This document shows positions 1-7,312 of a stretch of 17,761 nt of DNA, in pieces. The notes under the pieces were generated by a model. It was not told where the DNA came from. It saw nothing but the letters and a program-made list of their open reading frames with translations, and ran no database searches. Source of the stretch: CBDUXT01 sp965371245 (GTDB lineage Bacteria; Planctomycetota; Phycisphaerae; UBA1845); assembly GCA_965371245.1 (NCBI GenBank), contig CBDUXT010000106.1:1-17761 (forward strand). The letters run 5' to 3'. The first letter of the stretch is position 1, and each line of letters opens with the position of its first letter. Position numbers and translations under genes: made by a program.

Positions 1-899
1 CCCTGTCCGGGGTTCAGGTCGGTGATGCGTTTGCTCATCGTTTCGGCGACCTTCCTCGAATTCAACAACCCGCCGATCGCCATCGCGGCCGCCACCAGTC
101 CGAGCTTCCAGTTCACGCCAGCCGCGCCGGCGGCCAGCAGGAGAGCTGCGATCTTCGGCGTGTCGTTTACCGCCCGAGCGAAACAGACCGCGATGCCGCT
201 GAGCGAGTGGGTCTTGTTGACAAGGGCCAGCGCGCTGACTCCCAGCACGCGGCCATCATATCGCTCGATGCATTGCTCGCGCGAGGCAAGCGTGAAACTC
301 GGTCCACCACCAACCGGAGCGGCGATGAGGGCCGCGCCGTCCTGCATGAGCTGTACGGGCTGCGGCGCCGCGTCGCCGATACAAACACACGTCTGGCGTG
401 TGATGCCCAGCCGGAGTCGGGTTCTGCGAAACAACGGATAGAGCACCGCAGCGAAGCCGAGTGCCAAAAACGGACTGACCAGAAGCGGGAGTAAGAAGCT
501 CTCCCAGAGCCGGCCCAGGTTTGCGTGACCATGACCCACGACTAGGGCAACCCCAGCAAGTGCGCCGGTCAGCGCGTGCGTTGTCGAAGTCGGCATGCCC
601 AAGAACGTTGCAAGCAGGATCGTCATCGCGCCGGCACCTGCAACCGAAATCAAGAGTTCACCGCTTTGGGTAAGTTCCAGTGGAACGAGCCCTTTACCTG
701 TAAAGGACTTGGCGAGCGAGCCGGCCAGCAGGATCGACAGAACGCTGCCGGCGAGCGTCGCGAGCGTCGTCCAGGCCAGGGCGGTGCGATAGCTGACCGT
801 TCCGCTGCCGTACAGCGTGGCAACGCCCTTGAAGTTATCGTTGGCGCCGTTGCTGTAGGCGAGCCAGAAAACGGCTAGGATGAGTATGGCAAACGTCAA
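1..899 (-). CDS. PiT-family inorganic phosphate transporter (3' end outside window)
   Basis: The frame is open without a stop from 899 to the window edge (299 codons plus two bases), so the C-terminus is missing. It encodes a very hydrophobic protein. The N-terminal signature SNGANDNFKGVATLYGS and the second, inverted signature ARAVNDTPKIAALLL about 220 residues later are the paired GAND/AND motifs of the PHO4/PiT phosphate permease family, which import phosphate with a cation. A third conserved stretch is GMPTSTTHALTGAL. No ATG exists at the 5' end. I chose the TTG at 899 because the hydrophobic first helix begins at once (LTFAILILAVFWLAYSNG) and the upstream gene stops at 954. The family is clear; the exact start is uncertain. 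It is the last visible gene of the redox cluster, and a role in phosphate uptake there may be incidental. Confidence 0.88.
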   Translation of the reverse strand, partial: MTFAILILAVFWLAYSNGANDNFKGVATLYGSGTVSYRTALAWTTLATLAGSVLSILLAGSLAKSFTGKGLVPLELTQSGELLISVAGAGAMTILLATFLGMPTSTTHALTGALAGVALVVGHGHANLGRLWESFLLPLLVSPFLALGFAAVLYPLFRRTRLRLGITRQTCVCIGDAAPQPVQLMQDGAALIAAPVGGGPSFTLASREQCIERYDGRVLGVSALALVNKTHSLSGIAVCFARAVNDTPKIAALLLAAGAAGVNWKLGLVAAAMAIGGLLNSRKVAETMSKRITDLNPGQ

Positions 900-953
900 G
901 GGGTATCTGCTTTCGTCAAGATGAAAAAGTTCTGTTTCACCGCGCTCCGGGTC

Positions 954-1532
954 TCACGGCAGAAGCGGCGTAACAAACCGCCGAAGTTCGGGCCCGTCCG
1001 TGGGGCCGCTCGACACGCTCTGTATGCGCCCCTTCGCGCCGATCACTACGAGCGTTGGCAGCCCCTCCACACCGAAGAGCCGGAGCAGTTCGGGGGATGC
1101 TATCAGCTCGCGCGCGAGCGAAGCATGGGTTTTGAGATAGCGATTGACGGATGGCACGTCGTCGTCCACGGCCAGTGCAACGATTCGCAACCGGTCGCCC
1201 CATTCGTGCGAGAGCGTGTACAGCACCTCGCGCTGTACTCGACACTGCGGACACCAAGTTGCCCAAAAGTAAAGGATCGCCGGTTTCCCGGACAATTCCG
1301 ACATCGCAAAGCTGTTGCCGTCGAGTTTGGACGTCGTCAAGCGGCTCCAGTCGGCGATCTCTCCATGCGTTTCAACGTCGGTGGTCGATACATCTGCACG
1401 ACGCGCGTCAGGCTCACTATCGGAGCGAAAGTACATGACGGCACCCAGGACCGGCGCGGCCAGGACTGAGAGCGCCACTGCGGAGCCGTACACTCCCGAT
1501 CGGCGCCTTAGATTCATATCAGATCCGCTCAT
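954..1532 (-). CDS. TlpA/ResA-like membrane-anchored thioredoxin (CPQC)
   Basis: This is a 192-residue protein with a short cytoplasmic N-terminus, one membrane segment at about residues 14-34 and a periplasmic thioredoxin fold. The redox motif is WATWCPQC (Cys94 and Cys97), with a cis-proline loop GLPTLVVI (Pro159). This is the pattern of TlpA/ResA-like thiol-disulfide reductases, which reduce apocytochrome c haem-binding cysteines or copper-site cysteines. The ATG at 1532 gives MSGSDMNLRR; an in-frame ATG at 1517 (MNLRRRSG) is an equally possible start. It lies between the P460-like gene and the phosphate transporter in the same direction. Serving the cluster's c-type cytochromes is inferred from context, not shown. 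Confidence 0.85.
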   Translation of the reverse strand: MSGSDMNLRRRSGVYGSAVALSVLAAPVLGAVMYFRSDSEPDARRADVSTTDVETHGEIADWSRLTTSKLDGNSFAMSELSGKPAILYFWATWCPQCRVQREVLYTLSHEWGDRLRIVALAVDDDVPSVNRYLKTHASLARELIASPELLRLFGVEGLPTLVVIGAKGRIQSVSSGPTDGPELRRFVTPLLP

Positions 1533-1638
1533 GATCCAGTCGCCACTTTCTGTGTCTCAGAACAACGCAGCGAACGACCGCGTGCGCCGTACTCGCATTA
1601 CTATATCGGCCTAACGCCGGTCGTAGCTCGCGGCAGGC

Positions 1639-2034
1639 TCAAGACTCATGCACGAACACGAAGTCGTTCGCTCGGGCACCGCCGTGGCACGCTGCGCAGG
1701 CCGTGACCTTACCCTCGGCCATGATCTGCCCATCCGGTGTCATGTTGGCCCAGAACCAATCGTTGTTGTTCGGATCAAAGCCCGCCACCTTCCACATCAC
1801 CGTGAGCGCCGCCTCAGTGACCTCGGGACTCGTGCAGACATTCTCTTTCACGATGATCGAACCGTCCGGTAGCGAACCATCGAAGTCTTCAAGTGCGGAC
1901 TCGACTACGCCGTTGATGAAAACCCGCGACATAGGACCGTGTGGCAGCGCGCTGGGTAGAGTGCCCTGGTAGTCGGAGAACTGCGCCCATTGCTGATAGG
2001 GATTATCCTGCATGGATGTGTATTCCTTTGCCAA
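1639..2034 (-). CDS. Cytochrome P460-family protein (mature domain)
   Basis: The 131-residue open frame carries the P460 family pattern: an N-terminal segment with YQQWAQFSDY, the block HGPMSRVFIN, the block LPDGSIIVKEN, the block AALTVMWKVAGFDPNNNDWFWA, and a C-terminal c-type haem motif CAACH (Cys113, Cys116, His117) followed by GGARANDFVF. Characterised P460 proteins oxidise hydroxylamine at a lysine-crosslinked haem, but many family members have unknown activity and I cannot identify the cross-link lysine. The frame begins at a TTG (2034) with no export signal, although a haem c protein must be exported. A likely signal peptide lies just upstream in another frame (2075-2194), so the gene is probably interrupted. 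The frame stays open upstream of 2034 to about 2096 without a good start. Confidence 0.82.
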   Translation of the reverse strand: MAKEYTSMQDNPYQQWAQFSDYQGTLPSALPHGPMSRVFINGVVESALEDFDGSLPDGSIIVKENVCTSPEVTEAALTVMWKVAGFDPNNNDWFWANMTPDGQIMAEGKVTACAACHGGARANDFVFVHES

Positions 2035-2074
2035 GGTAGTCTGCCATTGTTTCGATGCTGTCTTGTGTACGCGA

Positions 2075-2194
2075 TCAAACCGCCCGGTCAGCTATTGCCC
2101 ATCGTTCGGGGGCGGGCATATCCGTACAGCCACAGGCGGCTAGTGCGCCGATCGAGAAGATACCTCAGAATTGTGACCGGTAGATTCGATTCAT
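2075..2194 (-). pseudogene. Broken leader (signal peptide) of the P460-like gene
   Basis: An ATG at 2194 follows a strong ribosome binding site (GAGGAG, 7 bases before) and sits 14 bases after the SUMF1-like gene stop, exactly where the P460 gene should start. Reading on gives MNRIYRSQF, then TGA (2165-2167), then GIFSIGALAACGCTDMPAPERW, a lipoprotein-like hydrophobic leader with a possible lipobox (ALAAC), then a second TGA at 2075-2077. The mature P460 domain continues in another frame. Two lesions, a stop and a frame change near the GC run at 2081-2088, separate this leader from its domain. Either the gene is decaying or the assembly has base errors. Other genes here use TGA as a normal stop, so recoding is unlikely. 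Confidence 0.5.
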
Positions 2195-2207
2195 CTCGTA
2201 CTCCTCA

Positions 2208-3341
2208 CTAGAACGTCAACTTCTTGGTCCTACGAACGCCCATTTGCATGGTCGCACTTCTGTCTTTCGATTGCATGGTTGGCCGGGGGATCTTCTTTTC
2301 AAGGACGATTGTCGCTGCCGCCAAGATCAGCAGCACCATCGTGAGCAGGGCCCATTCGGAGACGGCGGGTATAGGAGTCTGGGGGACGGGACTTGCGACA
2401 CGGAACCCGACGGTGAAATCCTTGGACCCCACGATAAAGCCGGCCTGGAACGACGACCGCATGTTGGACGAGGCGCCTAACCATGAGCCACCGCGGAGGC
2501 CCCTTAAGACACCTTCCACAAGCGCCTCGTTTCGCTCCCACACGTTCCCGCCTTGGTTGGCGGTACCGTAAAAGCTCTCGCTGCTTGCGCCGGCTGAACC
2601 AACGGTCGTCACGTTCCCGTCCTGATCGTTCCAAACCGCTCCACCTCCGAAGTTTGCGACATTCGCTCCGGGGTTGCTGATGTCGCCGGTGGCGGCGGCG
2701 GTAGCCATGGTCGGAACGCTGTTCGTCGCCGTCGGGTAGAGCCAGTAGTCCTCCGCGTCACCGCCTTGGGAAACCGGCTGGTGGTACGCCGCCTTGTACC
2801 ACTCGTTCTCCGTGGGGATGAAGAACCGGGCATCGACGGCTCGGATTTCCGACAACCCGTCGCTGATGGTATACACGCCGTCTTCGGTCGTGCTCGCATC
2901 CTGGGCACCGGTGGGCTGGCCCGCGTGCAGCCAGTTCACGAAGCGCATCGCGTCGAACAACGAAACGAAGTTTACCGGCTTGTTGCCCATGTCGGCCTTC
3001 ACGGCATAGGTGAAGCCGCCCGACGAACCGGCTCGGGTGATCCCGCCGCGGGAATTGGAACCCATTAGTGCAGTGTAAAGGTTGTTGGTGTCTGTCGCCG
3101 CCACCGCGTTTAGGAAGACCGCGTATTGTTCGTTGGTTACTTCGTGCTTGGCGATGCGGTACTCGTTGCCGACCGAGCCGATGCCCGGTATGGTGCCCGA
3201 GTTCAGCGGATCCGCCGCGTTGCCGACGTTGCCGACTGTCGCCCACTCGAAGGTGACCTGCCCGGATGCGGAATTCGTGATGCAGACCATCACGGCGGCC
3301 ACTCTTGCCGTGGCGTACACCGAAAACTTCTTTCCCATCAT
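2208..3341 (-). CDS. Secreted SUMF1-like (FGE-fold) protein with C-terminal sorting signal
   Basis: This 377-residue protein starts with a signal peptide (about 1-28, ending SASGQ). Residues 29 to about 315 form a sulfatase-modifying-factor fold: VGNEYRIAKHEVTNEQYAVFLNAV, MRFVNWLH, IPTENEWYKAAYH, GGNVWE, GGSWLGASSNMRSS and VGFRVA. No cysteine occurs outside the signal peptide, so it lacks the catalytic cysteines of true formylglycine-generating enzymes and is likely a binding or structural version. The tail carries PAVSEWALLTMVLLILAAATIVLEKK, which resembles the VSEW/IPTL-CTERM exosortase sorting signals common in planctomycetes. Unusually, a basic tail of about 26 residues follows. The start overlaps the upstream thioredoxin stop (ATGA) and has a GGGAG site six bases upstream. 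Confidence 0.85.
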   Translation of the reverse strand: MMGKKFSVYATARVAAVMVCITNSASGQVTFEWATVGNVGNAADPLNSGTIPGIGSVGNEYRIAKHEVTNEQYAVFLNAVAATDTNNLYTALMGSNSRGGITRAGSSGGFTYAVKADMGNKPVNFVSLFDAMRFVNWLHAGQPTGAQDASTTEDGVYTISDGLSEIRAVDARFFIPTENEWYKAAYHQPVSQGGDAEDYWLYPTATNSVPTMATAAATGDISNPGANVANFGGGAVWNDQDGNVTTVGSAGASSESFYGTANQGGNVWERNEALVEGVLRGLRGGSWLGASSNMRSSFQAGFIVGSKDFTVGFRVASPVPQTPIPAVSEWALLTMVLLILAAATIVLEKKIPRPTMQSKDRSATMQMGVRRTKKLTF

Positions 3342-3940
3342 TTCTTTCTCCCTGGATTTCCGGATTTCTTACCGTCGGCGGGCGAGCTCTTGACTGCCGC
3401 GCGGATGAGCCTGTCCGCCTGATCGATACCCACATGGAAATCGTTGTAGCGCACTACACCGTCGCGGTCGATGATGACCACCCACGGCGTGCCGCCGGTA
3501 CGGTAACGGGTCATCACATGCGATCGTTTCCCTTGCTCTCCACTCTGACCAACCGGTATCGCCAGCTTGTACTTTCGAACGACCTGTTTGGCATCGTCGA
3601 ATGTGTTGGATGCGAATCCCTCGAACACAGTCTGAATCGCAACGAACGCAACGTCGTCGTTATCCTTGAATCGCGACATGACCTTTTGCAGCGTCGGGAA
3701 TCCGCTGCTGTGACAGCCCGGGCACCAGGATTGAAAACAGAACAGGTACAGGACTTTTCCATGGTAGTCCTGTATGTCGATCTTCTTCTTGCCCGGAGGC
3801 AGATTCAACCACTGCTCCACGAACCATTCGGGTGCCGGCTTGCCCAGGATTCCGCGTTCGTTCTCCGCCGCTGCGGCACTCGCAATCACCAGGAGCGCGC
3901 CGACGGCTACACACCGACACACGTTCTTCGGATTCGCCAT
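3338..3940 (-). CDS. Secreted TlpA-like thioredoxin (CPGC)
   Basis: This 200-residue protein has a cleavable signal peptide (about 1-25, ALLVIASAAAAEN) and a thioredoxin/redoxin fold: GKPAPEWF at the start, then LFCFQSWCPGCHSSGFPTLQ with redox cysteines Cys73 and Cys76, then the cis-proline loop GGTPWVVIIDRDG (Pro152). A longer open frame runs upstream to 4189, but the stretch before MANPKN is arginine-rich and unlike a signal peptide, while ATG 3940 is preceded by a GAGG-containing site. The stop overlaps the start of the SUMF1-like gene, so the two are likely translationally coupled. It probably keeps cysteines of exported cytochromes or copper proteins reduced, a role inferred from the family and the neighbours. 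Confidence 0.86.
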   Translation of the reverse strand: MANPKNVCRCVAVGALLVIASAAAAENERGILGKPAPEWFVEQWLNLPPGKKKIDIQDYHGKVLYLFCFQSWCPGCHSSGFPTLQKVMSRFKDNDDVAFVAIQTVFEGFASNTFDDAKQVVRKYKLAIPVGQSGEQGKRSHVMTRYRTGGTPWVVIIDRDGVVRYNDFHVGIDQADRLIRAAVKSSPADGKKSGNPGRKK

Positions 3941-4015
3941 GATCTTTACCTCAAGTGTTGACCCGATGCGGATCGGGGATGCTTTAGGGCGGCCGTACTC
4001 TTTATTGCGCAGTGT

Positions 4016-4044
4016 CCGGGAGGCCGAACCATTCGACCTCCCGG
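4016..4044 (-). terminator. Strong GC-rich hairpin between the YHS-like ORF and the thioredoxin gene
   Basis: Arms 4016-4028 and 4032-4044 pair over 13 positions with one G-T wobble around a 3-base loop. No T-run follows on the minus strand, so it may process, stabilise or attenuate the transcript rather than end it. Confidence 0.5.
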
Positions 4045-4097
4045 GCCGCCCCCCAGGCACATGCGCGATCAACCACGACGGCTTTACGCCGCTACGC

Positions 4098-4211
4098 CTA
4101 TTCCACGGCGTACTTCGCGGGGTTGCGTTTGAACATGTCGAACTGCTTCTGCGAAACAAACAGATAGAGCCTCCCGGTTTGCGTTTCAAGCGTTGGCATA
4201 GATTCAGTCAC
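4098..4211 (-). CDS. Micro-ORF resembling the C-terminal half of a YHS domain
   Basis: A GTG at 4211 overlaps the stop of the cytochrome gene (GTGA) and an in-frame ATG lies at 4199. They give 37 or 33 residues ending GRLYLFVSQKQFDMFKRNPAKYAVE. The pattern aromatic-x-F-x-S-x-x-x-x-x-x-F-x-x-(N/D)P-x-K-Y is the second half of YHS domains, which are small metal-associated modules found in copper and heavy-metal handling proteins. The first half and the usual cysteines are absent (FVS replaces FCS). It is either a tiny real protein in the operon or the leftover end of a lost YHS gene. Its placement with an overlapping start favours translation. Confidence 0.45.
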   Translation of the reverse strand: MTESMPTLETQTGRLYLFVSQKQFDMFKRNPAKYAVE

Positions 4212-5824
4212 TTCTTCGTCCCCGTGTCGTCCCGGGCTGCACCTACGGAGACCCCGTGTCCCATATGGGTGGGCGTCGTGGACCCCGCGGCGGCCTGTTG
4301 TTCTTTGGGGCCTTTTAGAGATTCCAGGTAACGCACCAGATCCGCCATCTGCTGAAACGTCATGAGTTCGCCATAGTCGGAAGCCATTCTTGACCCCTTG
4401 GACAGCTTCACCCGTACCACTTGGTCGCCGGTGAAGGTCGCGAAGCGGTCGGGGGCAATCAACAAGGTGACTTCTTCGGCGGTGTTCTTGCGGAGGACCC
4501 CGGGAACGGACTCGCCGAACTCGAAATCGTCATCGTCTTCGGCGGGTTGGACGAGCCCTTCTGCCTGTTCGACTGCATCGACTTGGTTGAAGGCACGATC
4601 CTTGTCAACCGAAGAAGCGCTCTCACGTTTCGGAGCCGCGCCCTGCGCCTCCAGCCGCAAGATATGCTCGCGAATCTTTTCCATTTCGGCTCGAGCGAGG
4701 GCCAATTCGTTGAGGGAGTTGGAAGAACCAGCGGATTCGGCCTCCTCTTCCGGGAATTCCTCCTCGTCAAAGAGTTCGTCGGACGCGAAACCCTGATCGA
4801 GTTCCAACGTCACACCGGGCTTGAGAAACACGGTGGCGTCCTGCCAGTTGGCTCCGATTTCCGCATTCGGATCGACGATCGACTCTGCCAGCCAAGTCCA
4901 GTTGCGAAAAGCGCCGATCGCGGTCAGGTCCGGTGCGATCGATATCCCCGGCCGGTCTCCGACGGTATGACAACTGCCACAGCCCATCTCCTGAAACACT
5001 TTCTCACCGCGCCGCGAGTCGCCGTGGCGAAACGGAGTCGGCTCCAGCTTGGTGGCGAGTGTCTGAGGGTTAAGGTTGATCGACCAGCTATCCACTTTTC
5101 CACCCTGGCTTTGGAGGTACGCGACCAGAGCCGTGATCTCCTCTTTGCCCATGTTGATCGGCGGTTGGTACACATTGGGCATATCATCGGAGTAGCCTTC
5201 GACGATATGGGCCGACGGGTCCAGGATTGACTGCACAATGTATTCGGTGCCCGAGCTCATACCGAGCGTCTGCGCGCGAGCCGCTGCGCGGAAACCGAGG
5301 TCTTGATGGTTGGGGCCGCGCAGGTTGTCTCCGCGCTCCCCCACCATGTGGCAGCGATGACATTGGCCACGTCCCCAGTAGAGCTCCTCGCCCACTTTCA
5401 CGATCGGGGGAATGACAATCCTCGCCGCGGCCCGCTTTTTTTCCTCTTCTGTGAGCTCGAAGGTGTCCGTGGTGGTGATTTTCCCCGTCATCCCACCGTG
5501 AATCGTGCAGTAGAGGGTAAACAGTCCCTCCTGCTCGATCGTGACCACGACCGACTCCCCCGCGTGAATGGTAGTGGTGGGAACCATGACGTCGTTGCGA
5601 TTGGCCGTGCGCACCAGGTAGACGTCATGGTCGAACTTGTCCTTGTTGATGAACCGGACCCGGTCACCCACCGCCACCTTGATGCGGTTCGGCTTGAACT
5701 CGATGTTCGTCAACAGGACCGTCTGATCGGGCTCCGCTTCCTGAGCCTTGCTGCTTCTCGGCACAATGGACCCGAAGACTAGGCCGACCGCCGTAATAAT
5801 GACGATTGGGGTGGACCTCCGCAT
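4208..5824 (-). CDS. Cupredoxin-diheme cytochrome c fusion protein
   Basis: This is a 538-residue exported protein. Residues 1-29 are a signal peptide (ending SSKAQ). Residues about 33-118 are a plastocyanin-like cupredoxin with type-1 copper ligands visible as His66 (KFDHDVYL) and the cluster LYCTIHGGM (Cys106, His109, Met112). A first cytochrome c domain has CHRCH (155-159) and candidate axial Met215. A second has CGSCH (282-286) and candidate axial ligand Met480 or Met488 (ELMTFQQMADLVRYLESL). The second domain resembles the planctomycete haem-binding domain family, with a long insertion (about 345-440) carrying two acidic tracts (DEEEFPEEEAE and EDDDDFEFGE) and a helical segment. The ATG at 5824 overlaps the upstream stop (TAATG). 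A longer frame to 5929 is an overlap artefact. Confidence 0.9.
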   Translation of the reverse strand: MRRSTPIVIITAVGLVFGSIVPRSSKAQEAEPDQTVLLTNIEFKPNRIKVAVGDRVRFINKDKFDHDVYLVRTANRNDVMVPTTTIHAGESVVVTIEQEGLFTLYCTIHGGMTGKITTTDTFELTEEEKKRAAARIVIPPIVKVGEELYWGRGQCHRCHMVGERGDNLRGPNHQDLGFRAAARAQTLGMSSGTEYIVQSILDPSAHIVEGYSDDMPNVYQPPINMGKEEITALVAYLQSQGGKVDSWSINLNPQTLATKLEPTPFRHGDSRRGEKVFQEMGCGSCHTVGDRPGISIAPDLTAIGAFRNWTWLAESIVDPNAEIGANWQDATVFLKPGVTLELDQGFASDELFDEEEFPEEEAESAGSSNSLNELALARAEMEKIREHILRLEAQGAAPKRESASSVDKDRAFNQVDAVEQAEGLVQPAEDDDDFEFGESVPGVLRKNTAEEVTLLIAPDRFATFTGDQVVRVKLSKGSRMASDYGELMTFQQMADLVRYLESLKGPKEQQAAAGSTTPTHMGHGVSVGAARDDTGTKK

Positions 5825-7128
5825 TAGTGGCTGGCCTTCATCGTGGCATTGCCGAACATGATATGGATGAACGGCATGCCGGCCATATTTCCCGCGATCG
5901 TCTCTTGCACGATCGCTTCCTGGGTCCATGCCATCAACTCTTTGATTTCCTCAATGCGGGCCAGTCGCTCCTCTCGCTCACCCGGCGGCAACTTCTTGGC
6001 TTCCTCAATGTCCTTCTTAATGTGTCGATTGATGTATGGGAACGGTACGAACATCGTCCTAAGCGGTGATTTGACCATGCCCTCGGGTGTCGGTTTATAG
6101 GGGGGGATCATCAGGTGCATGGTGGTCGTCGAGGAAGGCTGGCCCACTTCACCGTCAAAGCGCAGCTTATAACCCTCGCCCCGGACGGCCTCGGTCATCA
6201 TCGTATGGATCATGTGATCCTTGGCGATCAGCTTGCCGTTTTTGTAGATGTCGCCCATGCCCCAAATATCCACATAGGTCCACTCGGTGGGCATCAGCCG
6301 CGTGCCGAGACCGGTGACGCCGTGAAGCAAATGATTGGTCGCCACGCCGCCAAACGTTGGAAACCCGAACCCGTGAGGCAACGGCTTCTTGCAAACAACG
6401 CGGTACTTGACGGCGCCCACGTCCGGTTCGTTGGGGTCCGGACCGGGCAACGTGAAGTTCGCCTCCAAGTCGATCTTGTCCTTGGTGCGGGCACCATCGA
6501 TGGCGGTAACATCCACGGTCACCTGTCTGATACTGCCGACCGCAACCTCCCTCCAGTCGCTGAAGGGGGTGGGATGATTGACGAACGTGTACTTTCCGTT
6601 GGCTACATTCCGCATGTCGAGTGGGATGCCCATGAGCGGAAACGGGGCCGGGTCAAACCCCACGGGATGATCCGGCGTGCCGAAGACCGCCGGATCGAGA
6701 AAACGCGGCCCGGGCAGCACGAGTCGCGTTCCACCGTTCGTCTGCGTAATCGTGACCGTCAGCGGTCCGCCGATGCGGTCCGGCGGGTTTTGCTCCTTGG
6801 CGTGTCCCTGGGTGTACGCGTGGAAACCCGGACCAGTACCCTTGGTCTGAGGAAGAAAGACTCGCGACTGTGCTTCCACGGGCGTGGTTCCACCCAGGAC
6901 CACCCCCAGCAGGACGACCAACAGGCTCGTTCCGGAAAGGTTCAATCTAAGAGAGTGTGTGAGAAGGGTGTGACGAACAGAGCCGCGACCGTAAGGGAGC
7001 GGACTTCGCACAGGAAACCGGACCGCTTCCTTACGGGCGCGGCTCGGAAAGAAGTTTTTCAAACACGCACGAAGGGCCGTGCTCTTGCGTTTCACGTGAG
7101 TCACCACGCAGGATGCAGTACGGTACAT
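5824..7128 (-). CDS. Exported protein of unknown function, paralogue A
   Basis: I do not recognise this family. The 434-residue product is a close paralogue of the gene at 7343-8461. Shared blocks include NPPDR-GG, FSDW, TAIDGA-TKD, KYRxVCKKPLxHG, FGGVxTNHLxHG, GDxYKxGxLIxK, and the near-identical IPPYKPTPxGMVKxPLRTMFxPFPY. A hydrophobic export segment (SGTSLLVVLLGVVLGGTTPVEAQ) sits at about residues 62-85, after an unusually long basic N-terminus that contains a palindromic repeat. ATG 7128 has a GGGAG site 7 bases upstream, and the paralogue also begins MY, supporting this start. A TTG nearer the hydrophobic segment is an alternative. The C-terminus is Met/His-rich (MAGMPFIHIMFGNATMKASH), compatible with metal binding, which is unproven. 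The stop overlaps the cupredoxin-cytochrome start. Confidence 0.8.
   Translation of the reverse strand: MYRTASCVVTHVKRKSTALRACLKNFFPSRARKEAVRFPVRSPLPYGRGSVRHTLLTHSLRLNLSGTSLLVVLLGVVLGGTTPVEAQSRVFLPQTKGTGPGFHAYTQGHAKEQNPPDRIGGPLTVTITQTNGGTRLVLPGPRFLDPAVFGTPDHPVGFDPAPFPLMGIPLDMRNVANGKYTFVNHPTPFSDWREVAVGSIRQVTVDVTAIDGARTKDKIDLEANFTLPGPDPNEPDVGAVKYRVVCKKPLPHGFGFPTFGGVATNHLLHGVTGLGTRLMPTEWTYVDIWGMGDIYKNGKLIAKDHMIHTMMTEAVRGEGYKLRFDGEVGQPSSTTTMHLMIPPYKPTPEGMVKSPLRTMFVPFPYINRHIKKDIEEAKKLPPGEREERLARIEEIKELMAWTQEAIVQETIAGNMAGMPFIHIMFGNATMKASH
6980..7045. repeat. Paired inverted REP-like palindromes (REPIN-like) inside paralogue A
   Basis: Two 23-base arms, 6980-7002 and 7023-7045, are inverted copies matching at 21 of 23 positions and separated by 20 bases. 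The core GACCGTAAGGGAGCGG resembles a short GC-rich palindromic repeat I recall as very abundant in Planctomycetota and some Acidobacteriota, typically read through as PLPYGRGS. Here it lies in frame near the 5' end of paralogue A, encoding FPSRARKEAVR and SPLPYGRGSV. The host-wide copy number was not checked. Confidence 0.7.
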
Positions 7129-7195
7129 GTCTACAGACTCCCTGTTAAATGCATGATCCAGAGATAAATCGGTTATTAGCCCGGCCAACTTCCAA

Positions 7196-7216
7196 CACGT
7201 CGGAGCTTCCGACGTG
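7196..7216. repeat. Perfect 9-bp hairpin upstream of paralogue A
   Basis: CACGTCGGA (7196-7204) and its exact complement (7208-7216) enclose a three-base loop. It lies in the spacer between the two paralogues, about 70 bases before the paralogue A start. It could be a terminator stem without T-run, an operator or an RNA processing site. Confidence 0.45.
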
Positions 7217-7264
7217 ATCGGTGTCGCTCGCCGCACGGTTTCGGTGGAATGGCGACAGTGAATC

Positions 7265-7312
7265 GCTGCATCGACCGCCCCTCCCCCGTTCACTCAGGGG
7301 CGTCGATGCAGC
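7265..7312. terminator. Long hairpin just after paralogue B
   Basis: Arms of 10 bp (7265-7274 with 7303-7312) and 7 bp (7276-7282 with 7296-7302) stack with a single bulged C at 7275 and a 13-base loop. It begins 30 bases past the paralogue B stop. There is no T-run on the minus strand. The 17-bp stem could terminate, attenuate or stabilise the upstream mRNA, giving different amounts of paralogue B and the rest. Confidence 0.55.

Noticed and set aside
921..1469. 182-codon plus-strand open frame
   Set aside because: It is antisense to the TlpA-like gene with its clear CPQC and cis-proline motifs, and its own translation has no domain character.
2165..2167. TGA recoding (selenocysteine or tryptophan) in the P460 leader
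   Set aside because: TGA ends several intact genes here (for example 954, 3338, 4208 and 11254), TGG is the normal Trp codon, and no SECIS-like hairpin follows.
2208..3341. Formylglycine-generating enzyme for sulfatases
   Set aside because: No cysteine remains in the mature protein and no sulfatase gene is in the window, so the enzymatic call is not supported.
3941..4189. N-terminal extension of the CPGC thioredoxin
   Set aside because: The open frame is arginine/serine-rich, overlaps the YHS-like ORF and a strong hairpin, and a normal signal peptide starts at 3940.
6115..7167. 350-codon plus-strand open frame
   Set aside because: It lies opposite paralogue A, whose sequence is conserved with paralogue B. 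The antisense reading is Arg/His-rich and has no plausible signal or motif.
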